From: a bacterium | GTDB lineage: Bacteria; Spirochaetota; Spirochaetia; JABEVK01 | DNA length: 5,476 nt | Direction of reading: 5' to 3' | Assembly (NCBI GenBank): GCA_021782055.1 | Contig: JAJXVP010000198.1 | Coordinates: forward strand, 1-5,476 | Shown: positions 1 to 5,476 of the stretch, piece by piece | How the letters are laid out: each line of letters opens with the position of its first letter | Numbering within the stretch: position 1 is the stretch's first letter | Made by a program: the position numbers and the translations under genes | The notes under the pieces: model-generated | What the model was told of the DNA's origin: nothing | Seen by the model: the letters and a program-made list of their open reading frames with translations, nothing else | Database searches by the model: none

Positions 1-2
1 AA

Positions 3-1223
3 ATTGCCAACGGTCAGCTGTCAGTTTTTTCTGGAAACTATTCGGCTTTCGAGCAGCGCCGCGCCGAAGAAAAGCTTCGGCTTCAAGAAGCCTTTAAGCG
101 TCAGCAAGCCGAGCTTGCCAAACAAGAGGCGTACATTCAACGGTTTCGTGCACAAGCAACCAAGGCCTCGGGGGTTCAAAGCCGAATCAAGCAATTAGAA
201 AAGCTCGACCGAATTGAACTAACAAGTGACACCCCAACGCTAAGGTTTCGCTTTCCCCCTGTGCCACACTCCGGCCATGATGTGTTAACTGTGCGCGCTC
301 TCAAGAAGGCCTGGGGTGATAATCCCGTCTTTTCAAACTTAGATTGGGATGTCAGCAAAGGTTCCAAAGTCGCGATTACAGGCCCGAATGGCGTTGGAAA
401 ATCCACGCTGATGAGGATTTTAGCCGGCCGCGACCCCTACTTTTCAGGAACCCTACGCTGGGGAAGTGGAGTTCAAACTGCCTATTTTTCGCAAGATCAT
501 GAAAATGACCTTGACCCCCAAAAAACGGTTCTCGAAGAACTCGAAGCTGACGCTCCCACCGCTATGTTCCCCCGTCTTCGTGATTTGTTAGGGGCATTCC
601 TCTTTCCAGGTGATGATGTCGAAAAAAAGACCGCCGTTTTGAGCGGCGGTGAAAAGAATCGCCTCACTTTGGTTAAGATGCTGATTCAACCTTCGAATGT
701 TTTACTTTTGGATGAGCCGACAAACCACCTCGATCTAGCTTCGAAAGACGTCCTCTTGGACGCCTTAAAATCCTACGAGGGTACCATTTTTGTGGTTTCG
801 CACGACAAATACTTTTTGTCTCACCTCGTCGACCAAGTTCTCGAACTTGCCACCGACGCTCCGACAAGGCATTGGGGTGGTTGGCAAGATTTTGCCCGCA
901 AACTCGAAGAACGCGTCAATGTACTTTCTCCGGGCGTTGTTTCGGCAAAAACGGAATCGCAACTTTCGCGGGATGAAGCCAAAAAACGCCAATCCCAAGA
1001 ACGTCGCCTTCAACGCGAAGAAGAAGCTCTTTTGATGCAGTTGGATGAACTTGAGTCTAAACTTAAACAACAGCTTGAACAAATGTCTGACCCTCAAAAC
1101 TACAAAGACGGAGCGTTTATGCGCCGGCTTCAGCAGGAAAGGGAGGGGTTGGAACGTCAACACGCCGAAACTCAAACTCGCTGGGAAGCTACAGCCCGTG
1201 AGTTAGAAGCTCTTAAAGCGTGA
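3..1223 (+). CDS. ABC-F family ATPase, YheS/YdiF-like (5' part outside the window)
   Basis: The frame is open from base 3 to the TGA at 1221-1223, giving 406 residues. The GTG at 261 is internal and is not the start. The fragment begins in the linker between the two ABC domains: a GNYSAFEQRR motif (residues 11-20), a charged helical hairpin, then QATKASGVQSRIKQLEKL (51-68), as in the tRNA-contacting arm of ABC-F proteins. The second ABC domain has Walker A GPNGVGKS (127-134), signature LSGGE (213-217), Walker B with DEPTNHLD (237-244) and an H-loop His near 267, so it looks catalytically complete. A Glu/Lys/Gln-rich coiled-coil tail (about 315-406) resembles the C-terminal extension of YheS-like proteins. 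Family members are about 640 residues, so roughly 230 are missing upstream. ABC-F proteins are soluble and act on the ribosome, not in transport; resistance-type members exist, but nothing visible here argues for that. It converges with the next gene and overlaps it by 11 bases. Confidence 0.93.
   Translation: MANGQLSVFSGNYSAFEQRRAEEKLRLQEAFKRQQAELAKQEAYIQRFRAQATKASGVQSRIKQLEKLDRIELTSDTPTLRFRFPPVPHSGHDVLTVRALKKAWGDNPVFSNLDWDVSKGSKVAITGPNGVGKSTLMRILAGRDPYFSGTLRWGSGVQTAYFSQDHENDLDPQKTVLEELEADAPTAMFPRLRDLLGAFLFPGDDVEKKTAVLSGGEKNRLTLVKMLIQPSNVLLLDEPTNHLDLASKDVLLDALKSYEGTIFVVSHDKYFLSHLVDQVLELATDAPTRHWGGWQDFARKLEERVNVLSPGVVSAKTESQLSRDEAKKRQSQERRLQREEEALLMQLDELESKLKQQLEQMSDPQNYKDGAFMRRLQQEREGLERQHAETQTRWEATARELEALKA
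621..650 (-). terminator. Candidate intrinsic terminator on the minus strand, inside the ABC-F gene
   Basis: Bases 630-636 (ACCGCCG) and 644-650 (CGGCGGT) form a perfect 7-bp GC-rich stem with a 7-base loop. Read on the minus strand, the hairpin is followed by C and then seven T's (complement of the A-run at 622-628), which is the standard Rho-independent layout. On the + strand the following bases are GAAAAG, so it would not stop the ABC-F transcript. It lies about 560 bases past the stop of the minus-strand oxidoreductase, whose 3' end leaves no intergenic room for a terminator. The same bases encode the conserved TAVLSGG/EKK stretch of the ABC-F protein, so chance from codon choice is a real alternative. 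Confidence 0.5.
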
Positions 1224-2250
1224 CAACCTGACCTTCACGAGCACTTCGACGACAGGCTTCGAGTAAACGGACAACCGCTTGTCCTTCTTGCGCGGTAAAC
1301 GCTAGGGGTTCTTCGTTCCTTAAAGCTTTGGCAAAATTCTGGTAGAACGCCAGGTATCGTCCTTTTTGCGTGGGAAGCGGCCGAGAGTTCCCTTCCCCAT
1401 CGGTCAAAACACCCCAAAGTTGTTCGGGTTCAGCCCCGAACGTTTCGTCCTGGGGGTTCAGACCTTTTTGCAACTGCTCTTCTTGCGGGTCCATGCCAGA
1501 TTTGAGAAACGTCCCCTTTGTTCCCTGCAAGGCCCAATGAAAGGGGCTGCGGCGAACAACCATGCTGGACGACAAATCGACCCACAACCCCGAGTAGTCC
1601 AGGCTGATTCGAAAAGCGTCCACCACAGAACTTGCATCCCGCTGAACACCTAACCGACAAGAAAGCGCCCGAGGTTTTCCAAAAAGGTGCAACGCCTGAT
1701 CGAGCAAATGGCTACCCAGATCCTCGAGCAGGCTATCGCCTTCTTGACCCGTTTCCTTCCATGCTTTTTTGCGTAGCGTATTCGACCACCGATCATAGCG
1801 CACTTCGACATGAACCAGCCTACCCAACGATTCGGTTCGTATCAGGTCTGCCACCGTTAAATAGTCTCCGTCGAGTCTGCGGCTTTGGAACACCGACAAG
1901 AGTCGACTTGATGCCACCGCCTGTTGGATCAAGGCCTCGGTTTCACGGGTTGTGTTGGCCATGGGCTTTTCAACAATGACGTGTTTGCCCGCCTTCAAAA
2001 ATCGAGTGGACACCTCGGCATGCAAGCCGTTAGGAAGACAGATCACGGCAACATCAATAAGTGGCGATTCCACCAAAGCTTCCCAGGACGAAAAAACAGT
2101 AGCTTCGGGTACAAGCTTTCGCGAATCTTCGCCCTTGCGGTCTACCACTGCGGTGATTGTAAAATCTTGGTTTAAAACCTTTAACAAGGGCAAATGAAAC
2201 GTCTTCGCGGACGAACCAAACCCAACAAGTCCAACTCGAAACGGTTTCAT
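1213..2250 (-). CDS. Gfo/Idh/MocA oxidoreductase, IolW (scyllo-inositol dehydrogenase)-like
   Basis: A soluble NAD(P)-dependent dehydrogenase of 345 residues, close to the usual length of B. subtilis IolW/YvaA. The N-terminal Rossmann domain opens with VGLVGFGSSAKTFHLPLL (residues 6-23), the form of the dinucleotide site seen in the IolW/YdgJ group. The hallmark EKP is at 94-96. The second hallmark, DLGSHLLDQALHLFG (177-191), supplies Asp177 and His181; with Lys95 these match the Lys-Asp-His catalytic set of the family. The C-terminal part follows the IolW pattern throughout. Likely chemistry is reversible oxidation of a ring hydroxyl of an inositol or sugar; the exact substrate cannot be read from sequence. 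The ATG at 2250 overlaps the preceding gene's TGA as ATGA and has an AAGGAA ribosome site, so translation is probably coupled to the phosphatase gene. It is the last gene of the operon seen here, and its 3' end overlaps the convergent ABC-F gene. Confidence 0.92.
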   Translation of the reverse strand: MKPFRVGLVGFGSSAKTFHLPLLKVLNQDFTITAVVDRKGEDSRKLVPEATVFSSWEALVESPLIDVAVICLPNGLHAEVSTRFLKAGKHVIVEKPMANTTRETEALIQQAVASSRLLSVFQSRRLDGDYLTVADLIRTESLGRLVHVEVRYDRWSNTLRKKAWKETGQEGDSLLEDLGSHLLDQALHLFGKPRALSCRLGVQRDASSVVDAFRISLDYSGLWVDLSSSMVVRRSPFHWALQGTKGTFLKSGMDPQEEQLQKGLNPQDETFGAEPEQLWGVLTDGEGNSRPLPTQKGRYLAFYQNFAKALRNEEPLAFTAQEGQAVVRLLEACRRSAREGQVVTL

Positions 2251-4199
2251 GAGTGTTTCCTTTTAATAAGAAGCATGGTCAAATCGTCGGCTAAGTGCCC
2301 TTGATGGAGTCTAACATCTCCGTTTTGTGCAAACCGATACAGCTCATTGCGTAAAGAGGTTAAAATTGACTCGGGGTCCTGGCGACAATTTTGTTTCAGC
2401 CATTGTTTTGTTCGTTCAAGCCCAAATTGTTCTGACTGGGCATCTTTGGCTTCAATGAGCCCATCGGTGTAAAGGAGGAGAAAATCCCCTTCAGCCATCG
2501 TAAAGGACCCCAAAGATGTCGAAGAATCCACCAACTCCGAGAGCCCTAAAAAGGCCGTTTGGTCAATCATTTCGGCAAGTTCTATGATCGCATCCTGTTT
2601 GCTATCGTAGTACAAGCCGATTTCGTGGGTACCGGCATGAAAGAAGCGCCCCTCTTTTTCTATAAGCAGCAGTTTGGTCATAAACTTGTCACTGCCGATT
2701 CGGTCACGATTGATCTCGCATAGAACACGGTTCACCATATCGTAGATTTTGTCAGGTTGCGGTGGCGAACCAAAGGCAAGATGGCTTTGAACAATCCCGT
2801 GAAGCGCCGACATCTCGATTAACGCCATGATTCCCGACGGCAACCCGTGGCCAGACACATCACCGATACTGATAAAATTGCCCAGAGGCGTATTGAGCAC
2901 ATCATAAGAATCGCCCCCAACCTCGGAGGCTGTTTCCATGTGAGCTGCGATTTCATAGCCCGGCAAAACGGGGTTTTTAGGTAGGATCGAGCTTTGAATA
3001 TTCCTGGCGATGTCCATCTCTTGAGCAAGACGAAAGGACTTTAGTTCCAATTCTCGCGCGAGCTTCTCTTGGAGCAACTTTTCGCGCAGTGCGGCCAACG
3101 TCGAAGCCATTTCTTTTCGAATTTCGCGAAAAGGAAAACCTGGATGCTCGGTAGCTTCTATGACAAGAATGACAAGCTGTCCAGCCGTAGCACTGAGCGC
3201 ATACCACAGAAACTTATCCTCGGCGAGATTGAGGACACCTAAGTGTTTTTCAAACGGAAGCGCCGAAAGAATTTTTGCGGCGTTTTTTTCTAGCCCGTAC
3301 TTCGTGGCTTTGCTCCAATATTTTGAAAACCGCACAGCCGCTTCGTCGTTTTCGTCGTGAAAAAGGATAAACGAGTTGGGTAGTCCACAAAAGTTACCCA
3401 CGACTTTCAGGGAACGTTCAAAGAGAATTTCTGGACGTGTGATGTTATTGTGAAACTGATTGAACTTGTTCTCGATGGCTTGCCGTATCATATATTCCGA
3501 GTTGTTCAGAATGTTGTGAGCTTCTTCAATGTCAATTTCTGAAACACTGCCCGAATAAATGACTCTTCCTCGGCGCAGAAGTACCACGTCATCGCACAAC
3601 TCAAAAAGCTGAGCGGGGGCTTCGGGTACCAGAAGTACGCCCTTACCGTTTTCTTTTAGATCTTTCAGCTTTTCTTGAAACTTTTTATATTGCTCTAACG
3701 AAACCGAAGTCAAACAATCTCGCATTAAGAGGTAATTGGCTTCTTGCATAAAGAAGAGAATCACCGCTAAAAGCCGACGTTCCGCCACAGAAAGCTGGGC
3801 AACGGGCGTATCCAAAGAGCGCTTAAGACCAAAATATTCGATGGTGGGTCGTACCGCCTTAATCATCCGATCCTGATGAACCACCTTTTTCTTGGCGCTC
3901 ATTCCCACCAGCAGGTTGTCTAAAATACTCAAATTGGGAAAAAGCCGCCCACTACCCGGGATAAGCTGGATACCTTGTTCCCCCCAACCCTGACGGTCTT
4001 CGCTCAAAACCTGTTGGTTTAAGGTAATTTGCCCTGAATCGGCCTGGTCCAAGCCCGCCAGAATATCCAATAAAGCGGAAGTTTCTGACTTATCGAGGCT
4101 CAACACCCCAGTTACTTTTCCCGGCTCTAGGACCACAGAGACTTTTCGTAAAACAGCCGTATTATTACGGACTTTAGAAATTTCCGCCGCTTGCAACAT
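2247..4199 (-). CDS. Degenerate sugar-type ABC ATPase domain fused to a SpoIIE/PP2C phosphatase
   Basis: A 650-residue predicted cytoplasmic fusion with no clear membrane segment. Residues 1-220 follow the layout of a sugar-importer ABC ATPase: LEPGKVTGV, DILAG, LFPNLSILDNL (86-96), LSVAE (136-140) and CDDVVLLRRGRV (202-213). By alignment to GguA/XylG-type proteins from memory, Walker A becomes SLDKSETSA (34-42) with Thr40 for the Lys, the Q-loop Gln is Gly82, the signature Gly is Ala139, the Walker B Glu is Cys162 (Asp161 kept) and the H-loop His is Glu193. ATP hydrolysis is therefore unlikely. Residues about 255-350 may be a GAF-like sensor (weak call). A helix at about 355-400 leads into the phosphatase. 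There, IQSSILP (401-407), EVGGD (Asp430), GDVSGHG (Asp447), YTDG (Asp579) and ADD (Asp638/639) are the expected SpoIIE/RsbU motifs, so phosphatase activity is likely. One usual motif, AGHNP, reads AGTHE here (522-526). Such enzymes normally dephosphorylate STAS anti-sigma antagonists; none is encoded in the window. The gene follows a sugar permease and is coupled to the oxidoreductase. Confidence 0.9.
   Translation of the reverse strand: MLQAAEISKVRNNTAVLRKVSVVLEPGKVTGVLSLDKSETSALLDILAGLDQADSGQITLNQQVLSEDRQGWGEQGIQLIPGSGRLFPNLSILDNLLVGMSAKKKVVHQDRMIKAVRPTIEYFGLKRSLDTPVAQLSVAERRLLAVILFFMQEANYLLMRDCLTSVSLEQYKKFQEKLKDLKENGKGVLLVPEAPAQLFELCDDVVLLRRGRVIYSGSVSEIDIEEAHNILNNSEYMIRQAIENKFNQFHNNITRPEILFERSLKVVGNFCGLPNSFILFHDENDEAAVRFSKYWSKATKYGLEKNAAKILSALPFEKHLGVLNLAEDKFLWYALSATAGQLVILVIEATEHPGFPFREIRKEMASTLAALREKLLQEKLARELELKSFRLAQEMDIARNIQSSILPKNPVLPGYEIAAHMETASEVGGDSYDVLNTPLGNFISIGDVSGHGLPSGIMALIEMSALHGIVQSHLAFGSPPQPDKIYDMVNRVLCEINRDRIGSDKFMTKLLLIEKEGRFFHAGTHEIGLYYDSKQDAIIELAEMIDQTAFLGLSELVDSSTSLGSFTMAEGDFLLLYTDGLIEAKDAQSEQFGLERTKQWLKQNCRQDPESILTSLRNELYRFAQNGDVRLHQGHLADDLTMLLIKRKHS
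2257..2262 (-). promoter_or_regulatory. Ribosome binding site of the oxidoreductase gene
   Basis: On the minus strand AAGGAA lies 6 bases before the ATG at 2250 and sits inside the last codons of the phosphatase gene. It supports the chosen start and means the coupled gene can also recruit ribosomes itself. Confidence 0.7.
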
Positions 4200-4207
4200 C
4201 TGTCTAT

Positions 4208-4214
4208 CTCCCTC
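4208..4214 (-). promoter_or_regulatory. Ribosome binding site of the ABC/phosphatase fusion gene
   Basis: On the minus strand GAGGGAG lies 8 bases before the ATG at 4199 and fixes that start. It is the 3' half of a perfect 14-base palindrome (4208-4221, CTCCCTCGAGGGAG), so it can pair with the CTCCC just upstream (5-bp stem, UCGA loop) and be hidden from the ribosome. Confidence 0.7.
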
Positions 4215-4216
4215 GA

Positions 4217-4240
4217 GGGAGGACCCCTAAGGATCCTCCC
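4217..4240 (-). promoter_or_regulatory. Intergenic stem-loop between permease and fusion gene
   Basis: In minus-strand RNA, GGGAGGAUCC pairs with GGGUCCUCCC around a UUAG loop: ten pairs, one of them G-U. On the + strand the same position is a C-A mismatch, which favours a role in the operon RNA. No U-run follows, so it is not a standard terminator. It sits 7 bases after the permease stop, where it could protect the permease message from 3' decay or lower expression of the next gene. Its 3' arm shares the bases at 4217-4221 with the palindrome that can cover the fusion gene's ribosome site, so the two pairings exclude each other. Bases 4200-4247 contain no other recognisable element. Confidence 0.65.
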
Positions 4241-4247
4241 CCGTGTT

Positions 4248-5453
4248 TTAGCGGCGCTTCTTTGACGTAATATCGAACCACACAGCGACGGTAAGAATGA
4301 CACCTTTAATGATGTACTGGTACTGAATATCCCAGTTCAACAGGTACATACCGTTGTTGAGCGAACCCATGAACAAGGCACCGATAATGGCGCCGATGAT
4401 GGTTCCCTCACCACCGAGAGTTGAGGTACCACCCACGACAACCGCAGCAATAGTATCCAATTCCCAGAGGTTACCAGCGGCCGGAGAGGCACTGGCCATA
4501 CGACCGGTAAAGACTAACCCCGCCACTGAAGCCAGGGTTCCCATGATAATAAACACCCACATCGTTCGCGAGCGAATATTAATACCCGAGAGCTTGGCTG
4601 CTTCTTTGTTACCGCCAATGGCGTAGATATGCCGTCCAAACACCGTTTTGGTGGTGATAAAGACAAACAACAGCGCCAACAAAATCAGGAACAAGAAGGC
4701 GTAAGAAATTCCCACATAGAAGGTTTGAATCGCAAAAATCCCAGCAATCAAAATTGATACCAGAATAATTTTGCCTAACTGCAGGGCCCAAGGCAGAACA
4801 TCAAAACCGAACTTGAGACGGTTAGCTCGACTGCGGAACTCAAACACCCAGTAAAGGACGATGGCGAGCACCCCTAGCATCAACGAAAGGTCGTGGAAGG
4901 GTACGTCTTTACCCACCGTTCCTTTAAGGAACAACTGGGGCAAGAAGCCCGAGCCAAATTGATAAATAACACCTGACTGAACAGGAACCGTCTGTCCGTT
5001 GTGAACCGCCAAAAGGATGAACCCGTGGAACATCAAGAACGAACCCAAGGTAACAATGAAGGCGGGCACACCTCGGTAGGCCACCCAAAAGCCTTGCCAC
5101 AGGCCGGTTAAGATACCAACAGAGAGTGCCAAAGCGATGGCGGCCCAAATGTTCCAGTGCCACCCCGACCAAGCCATGGCCGCTACCGCACCAGAGGTAC
5201 CACCTAACCACCCAACCGACAGGTCAATATGTCCTGCCACCATGATGAGCACCATGCCTACCGCGAGGATGGCGATATAAACGTTCTGTCCCAACAAGTT
5301 GGAAAGGTTTCTCGGAGTGATAAATTCGCCCCCCGAAAGCACCTGAAAGATCAACCAAACCACAATCAGGGCGATGAACATCGCATACTGATTAATATTT
5401 GTTTTAAAGCCAGAGATGATAATCTGGCTCATGCTCTTATTTCGGGTTTCCAT
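4248..5453 (-). CDS. gguB: Multiple-monosaccharide ABC transporter permease, GguB/MmsB (XylH) type
   Basis: A 401-residue, strongly hydrophobic inner-membrane protein of the BPD_transp_2 family, which forms the channel of CUT2 sugar importers. The length fits GguB/XylH (about 390-400). Diagnostic stretches are NLLGQNVYIAILAVGM (52-67), AGHIDLSVG (73-81; the GHIDLSVG form is typical of GguB, XylH has AEIDLSVG), VPAFIVTLG (129-137), GRHIYAIGGNKEAAKLSGI (273-291, the cytoplasmic loop facing the ATPase) and ELDTIAAVVVGGTSTLGG (331-348). About ten membrane helices are expected from the hydrophobic blocks. The long middle section (about 165-245), with SGFLP and FRSRANRLKFGF, also matches GguB. The ATG at 5453 is chosen over the ATG at codon 8 because only the first has a good ribosome site. 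The family moves xylose, arabinose, galactose, glucose and related sugars; the substrate here is not determinable. The ATPase and periplasmic binding protein are expected upstream, beyond base 5476. Confidence 0.9.
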   Translation of the reverse strand: METRNKSMSQIIISGFKTNINQYAMFIALIVVWLIFQVLSGGEFITPRNLSNLLGQNVYIAILAVGMVLIMVAGHIDLSVGWLGGTSGAVAAMAWSGWHWNIWAAIALALSVGILTGLWQGFWVAYRGVPAFIVTLGSFLMFHGFILLAVHNGQTVPVQSGVIYQFGSGFLPQLFLKGTVGKDVPFHDLSLMLGVLAIVLYWVFEFRSRANRLKFGFDVLPWALQLGKIILVSILIAGIFAIQTFYVGISYAFLFLILLALLFVFITTKTVFGRHIYAIGGNKEAAKLSGINIRSRTMWVFIIMGTLASVAGLVFTGRMASASPAAGNLWELDTIAAVVVGGTSTLGGEGTIIGAIIGALFMGSLNNGMYLLNWDIQYQYIIKGVILTVAVWFDITSKKRR

Positions 5454-5455
5454 TC

Positions 5456-5476
5456 TTACTTACCTCCCGTGGCGTA
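5456..5476 (-). CDS. C-terminal tail of an upstream gene, probably the sugar ABC ATPase (GguA/MmsA type)
   Basis: In one minus-strand frame the last 21 bases read YATGGK followed by TAA at 5458-5456, two bases before the permease ATG. From memory, YATGG-like endings occur in sugar ABC ATPases of this group, and the ATPase gene usually sits directly upstream of the permease. Only six codons are visible and another frame (RHGR then a TAA stop) is also possible, so the identification rests mainly on operon context. Confidence 0.45.
   Translation of the reverse strand, partial: YATGGK
5462..5467 (-). promoter_or_regulatory. Ribosome binding site of the permease gene
   Basis: On the minus strand GGAGGT lies 8 bases before the ATG at 5453, a near-consensus site. 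It decides the start of the permease and is embedded in the final codons of the preceding gene, which suggests continuous translation along the operon. Confidence 0.8.

Noticed and set aside
4..198. Small + strand open frame at the left edge
   Set aside because: It overlaps, in another frame, the well-supported linker region of the ABC-F protein and has no recognisable features.
261..263. GTG as the start of the ABC-F protein
   Set aside because: The same frame is open back to the window edge and encodes a recognisable ABC-F linker, so this GTG is an internal valine codon.
1219..1239. Short inverted repeat CGTGA / TCACG at the convergent gene junction
   Set aside because: Only 5 pairs with an 11-base loop and no T-run on either strand; likely chance.
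1422..1441. Hairpin GTTCGGG / CCCGAAC with a 6-base loop, a possible terminator for the ABC-F transcript
   Set aside because: The + strand continues GTTTCGTCC, which is too poor a T-run, and the site lies in conserved oxidoreductase codons.
2247..4199. The fusion gene as a frame-shifted or chimeric pseudogene of a normal sugar ABC ATPase
   Set aside because: The frame is open for 650 codons, has a ribosome site, and the downstream phosphatase motifs are intact; decay would not spare the overall ABC layout while changing each catalytic residue.
4212..4236. CTCGAG and GGATCC restriction-type sites 13 bases apart, suggesting a cloning scar
   Set aside because: Both lie within the natural stem-loop/palindrome, and the flanking genes are intact and correctly spaced.
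4918..4932. Near-perfect palindrome GTTCCTTTAAGGAAC in the permease gene, operator-like
   Set aside because: Inside coding sequence far from any promoter, with no second copy noticed; probably codon chance.
5408..5429. Inverted repeat AGCCAGA / TCTGGCT early in the permease gene, a possible attenuator
   Set aside because: On the minus strand only TTTAAAA follows the stem, it lies within coding sequence, and nothing else supports attenuation.

Overview
The window is bacterial and gene-dense, with no stretch over 50 bases left without a gene. The base composition looks close to balanced. A typical sugar ABC permease, an ABC-F translation factor and Shine-Dalgarno-type ribosome sites point to a chemoheterotrophic bacterium that takes up monosaccharides. 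A SpoIIE/RsbU-type phosphatase means partner-switching signalling is likely present. I cannot name the phylum from this much sequence. A spirochaete or another sugar-using Gram-negative lineage is a weak guess only.

Layout. On the + strand, bases 3-1223 carry the last 406 residues of an ABC-F ATPase of the YheS/YdiF type, with its 5' part outside the window. Everything else is a minus-strand operon read from right to left. It starts with the last codons of an upstream gene (5476-5456), probably the ATPase of the same transporter. Next come a GguB/XylH-type sugar permease (5453-4248), a 650-residue fusion protein (4199-2247) and an IolW-like Gfo/Idh/MocA oxidoreductase (2250-1213). The junctions are tight: 2 bases before the permease, 48 bases holding a strong hairpin before the fusion gene, and an ATGA start/stop overlap before the oxidoreductase. 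The oxidoreductase then runs tail-to-tail into the ABC-F gene with an 11-base overlap.

The most unusual gene is the fusion. Residues 1 to about 220 have the layout of a sugar-importer ABC ATPase, but every nucleotide-handling motif is lost (Walker A Lys, Q-loop Gln, signature Gly, Walker B Glu and H-loop His). The C-terminal third is a SpoIIE/PP2C-type phosphatase whose metal-binding aspartates look intact. A possible GAF-like region and a signalling helix lie between them. Because the gene directly follows a sugar permease, I infer that the dead ABC module may dock on the transporter, or mimic its ATPase, and pass transport status to the phosphatase. The phosphatase would then act on a STAS-type regulator encoded elsewhere. 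The coupled dehydrogenase would oxidise or interconvert an imported sugar or inositol-like compound.

Two RNA-level features stand out. One is the hairpin between the permease and the fusion gene, which shares bases with a second pairing that would hide the fusion gene's ribosome site. The other is a terminator-shaped hairpin with seven T's on the minus strand, lying inside the ABC-F gene. It could end the operon transcript only after about 560 bases of antisense overlap.
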